Positions 62,760-64,000 of a DNA stretch of 64,000 nucleotides are shown in pieces. The DNA comes from Desulfosporosinus metallidurans. Lineage in GTDB: Bacteria > Bacillota > Desulfitobacteriia > Desulfitobacteriales > Desulfitobacteriaceae. The position numbers and the translations under genes were made by a program. Position 1 is the first letter of the stretch. The number at the start of each line of letters is the position of its first letter. Where the stretch lies: contig NZ_MLBF01000007.1 of NCBI RefSeq assembly GCF_001936615.1, positions 62,001-126,000 on the forward strand, given 5' to 3'. Below the pieces are notes generated by a model. That model searched no databases. It was not told the origin of the DNA and saw only the letters and a list, made by a program, of their open reading frames with translations.

Positions 62760-63505
62760 CTTTTTATCTTCTTTTGTCACTGACTTACCGGAAATGTAAT
62801 TGGGGACGGATTGGGGACGAAATTTTATAACATCAAATGAATACCACAAAAGAATCAATGCCCATCAGTCTTCTTGCAGAAAAGAAAAACCTATTTTTCC
62901 ACCATAGGAAGCCAGTATGTATTGATAGAGTTCCCTCAAAGGGAGGTAATGTAACTGATAATGAGCTCCACGGTTTGTGGATTTAAATTTTCACATAAGA
63001 CAACGACAAGAGAGGCTTCCCAAAAATTCAGCAGATTGATGAGAAGTCTCGGGAATGTTTCATGTTAGAAAAATGTGAGCATTCAAAGTTTGTAAACAAA
63101 GCGCTTTGATACCAATTGTTTCAGGACAACCTTACATCATGCCGCCCATATTCTAATAGAAAAACACTTGTGGGCTCGTTTAAAATTAGCACCTTTAGTT
63201 TTAGTCGATATCCGCCTTTCTAATTATAACTCTTTGCTGATTACCTCCGCTTAAATATAAAACCGGTTGTTAATGTCATTAGCATTAAATTTTAAAACTT
63301 TAAAATAATGTTGTATTATTCCTTTGTATTTTTTATTAAACAAGAAAAACTATGGGAATCCGCATGAATCGGCACATAATGTTTTCAGGAATGTTTTAAA
63401 AATTTCTCTTCGTTCCTTTCTTGCGTAAACTACTTTTTAATTTTATGAAAAAATAATATTATTCAACTAGTGGACACTAGATTTCAAATTAATATCAGTT
63501 CTAGT
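62760..63505. other. AT-rich region without recognisable genes
   Basis: No frame with a good start was seen on either strand. At 62801-62820 GGGGACGGATTGGGGACGA is a near-repeat; on the minus strand one frame reads KFRPQSVPNYISGK, similar in style to tRNA-associated integrase ends, but too short to call. Otherwise nothing is supported. Confidence 0.4.
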
Positions 63506-63715
63506 TTATTTTTTAATATCTCCAAGGTCCTTATCGTTTGATACCCTGTCAACTGACTTTAAAGCACCATCCGTGATATTCCCCACGTAATTTTGCCCTA
63601 CCATTTGTGTTCCTTCTTTGAAGTGTTGAATGATTCTTAAGCCGATCGAGCCTAACTTAGTATAATATAACTGTTTAAAATCCAAACCTTCACTCGGTTC
63701 ACATGGGTTTTTCAC
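63506..63715 (-). CDS. Hypothetical 69-residue protein
   Basis: Not recognised. The GTG start is seven bases after AAGGAGGG. The peptide is soluble and mixed charge, with FKQLYYTKLGSIGLRIIQHF in the first half and VDRVSNDKDLGDIKK at the end. It lies in an AT-rich area next to another small minus-strand ORF. Confidence 0.5.
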   Translation of the reverse strand: MKNPCEPSEGLDFKQLYYTKLGSIGLRIIQHFKEGTQMVGQNYVGNITDGALKSVDRVSNDKDLGDIKK

Positions 63716-63818
63716 GTTTTAGCCCTCCTTAACAAAGTAGTTTTAATGCTCGGTTGACTTGACAGAGCAAGCACTTAGTCAAAGCGATCATTGTTGGCTC
63801 GAAACCCTCAAACCTAAG

Positions 63819-63911
63819 TTAGAGAACAAGCGGAACTCCTAATAATATCAAAAGGAATCCCGCCGCAATCAAACCGTATATATGTTCGCAACAAGGACAA
63901 CGATTTACCAT
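63819..63911 (-). CDS. 30-residue membrane peptide with a Cys motif
   Basis: ATG at 63911 behind AAGGGGGTTTACA encodes NRCPCCEH followed by one hydrophobic helix (YGLIAAGFLLILLGVPLVL) to the end. The ribosome site is good and composition fits a small membrane peptide. The function is unknown. Confidence 0.4.
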   Translation of the reverse strand: MVNRCPCCEHIYGLIAAGFLLILLGVPLVL

Positions 63912-64000
63912 TGTAAACCCCCTTGTAAGGACAATACTGAAGCAATTGGAAAGCGTTGTCCCCAAAAAACTCGAATCAAAAAAACTTGTTTATTTTCCTT

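Overview
The window looks like part of a chromosome of an anaerobic, spore-forming Gram-positive bacterium of the Desulfosporosinus/Desulfitobacterium kind (Peptococcaceae-like Clostridia). This is inferred from strong GGAGG-type ribosome binding sites with ATG/GTG/TTG starts, moderate GC, corrinoid methyltransferase genes, sigma-54 regulation in a Firmicute-like setting, and many anaerobic molybdenum and iron-sulfur enzymes. From about 13 kb to 62 kb almost every gene is on the minus strand.

Region 1 (1-13 kb) is a patchwork. It starts with degraded insertion sequences (IS1634-like, IS3, IS66 fragments) around a broken tungstate ABC transporter: tupA is truncated and frameshifted, tupB is intact, and the ATPase gene is missing. 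Next is a minus-strand set of MFS transporter, corrinoid protein and UroD-family methyltransferase. It is flanked by two near-identical 54-codon ORFs that copy the N-terminus of the intact DUF255/YyaL thioredoxin-domain gene at 10.9 kb. Then come a TetR gene and a two-gene phosphohistidine dikinase whose domains resemble a split rifampin-phosphotransferase or phenylphosphate-synthase-like enzyme.

Region 2 (13-16 kb) has an HD-GYP phosphodiesterase and an NSS-family sodium symporter.

Region 3 (15.9-61 kb) is a very large purine-catabolism supercluster, interrupted only between about 39.2 and 44.7 kb. It holds adenine deaminase, a second amidohydrolase deaminase, an AzgA-type purine permease, and three molybdenum hydroxylases: a four-gene form with a split Mo subunit, a fused FeS-Mo XdhD, and a classic three-subunit form. 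It also holds the selenium-dependent hydroxylase accessory genes (yqeB, yqeC, mocA, xdhC), the hydantoinase / YgeW transcarbamylase / carbamate kinase / YgeY / diaminopropionate ammonia-lyase set, ygfK, ssnA, a PreA-like protein, a UraA/UacT-type permease and two more PLP enzymes. Together they match the anaerobic urate/xanthine degradation gene set known from E. coli (yge/yqe/ygf) and gut bacteria. A plausible flow is purine uptake, deamination, oxidation or reduction by Mo and flavin/FeS enzymes, ring opening by amidohydrolases, recovery of carbamoyl groups as ATP by YgeW and ArcC, and breakdown of diaminopropionate to pyruvate and ammonia by DpaL.

Control of the supercluster is visible in the DNA. 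There are four -24/-12 sigma-54 promoters (before ygeY, dpaL, uraA and the ygfK operon), two YgeV-like sigma-54 activators, two related but distinct sets of dyad activator sites, and a guanine-class purine riboswitch in front of the split-subunit dehydrogenase operon.

Region 4 (39-44.6 kb, inside the cluster) has a YeiH-like sulfate exporter family transporter with small ORFs downstream and a large LytS-type multi-PAS histidine kinase.

Region 5 (61-64 kb) has a DUF1294 protein, an EamA transporter, tRNA-Leu(CAG) with its own promoter and terminator, and an AT-rich tail with two small minus-strand ORFs.
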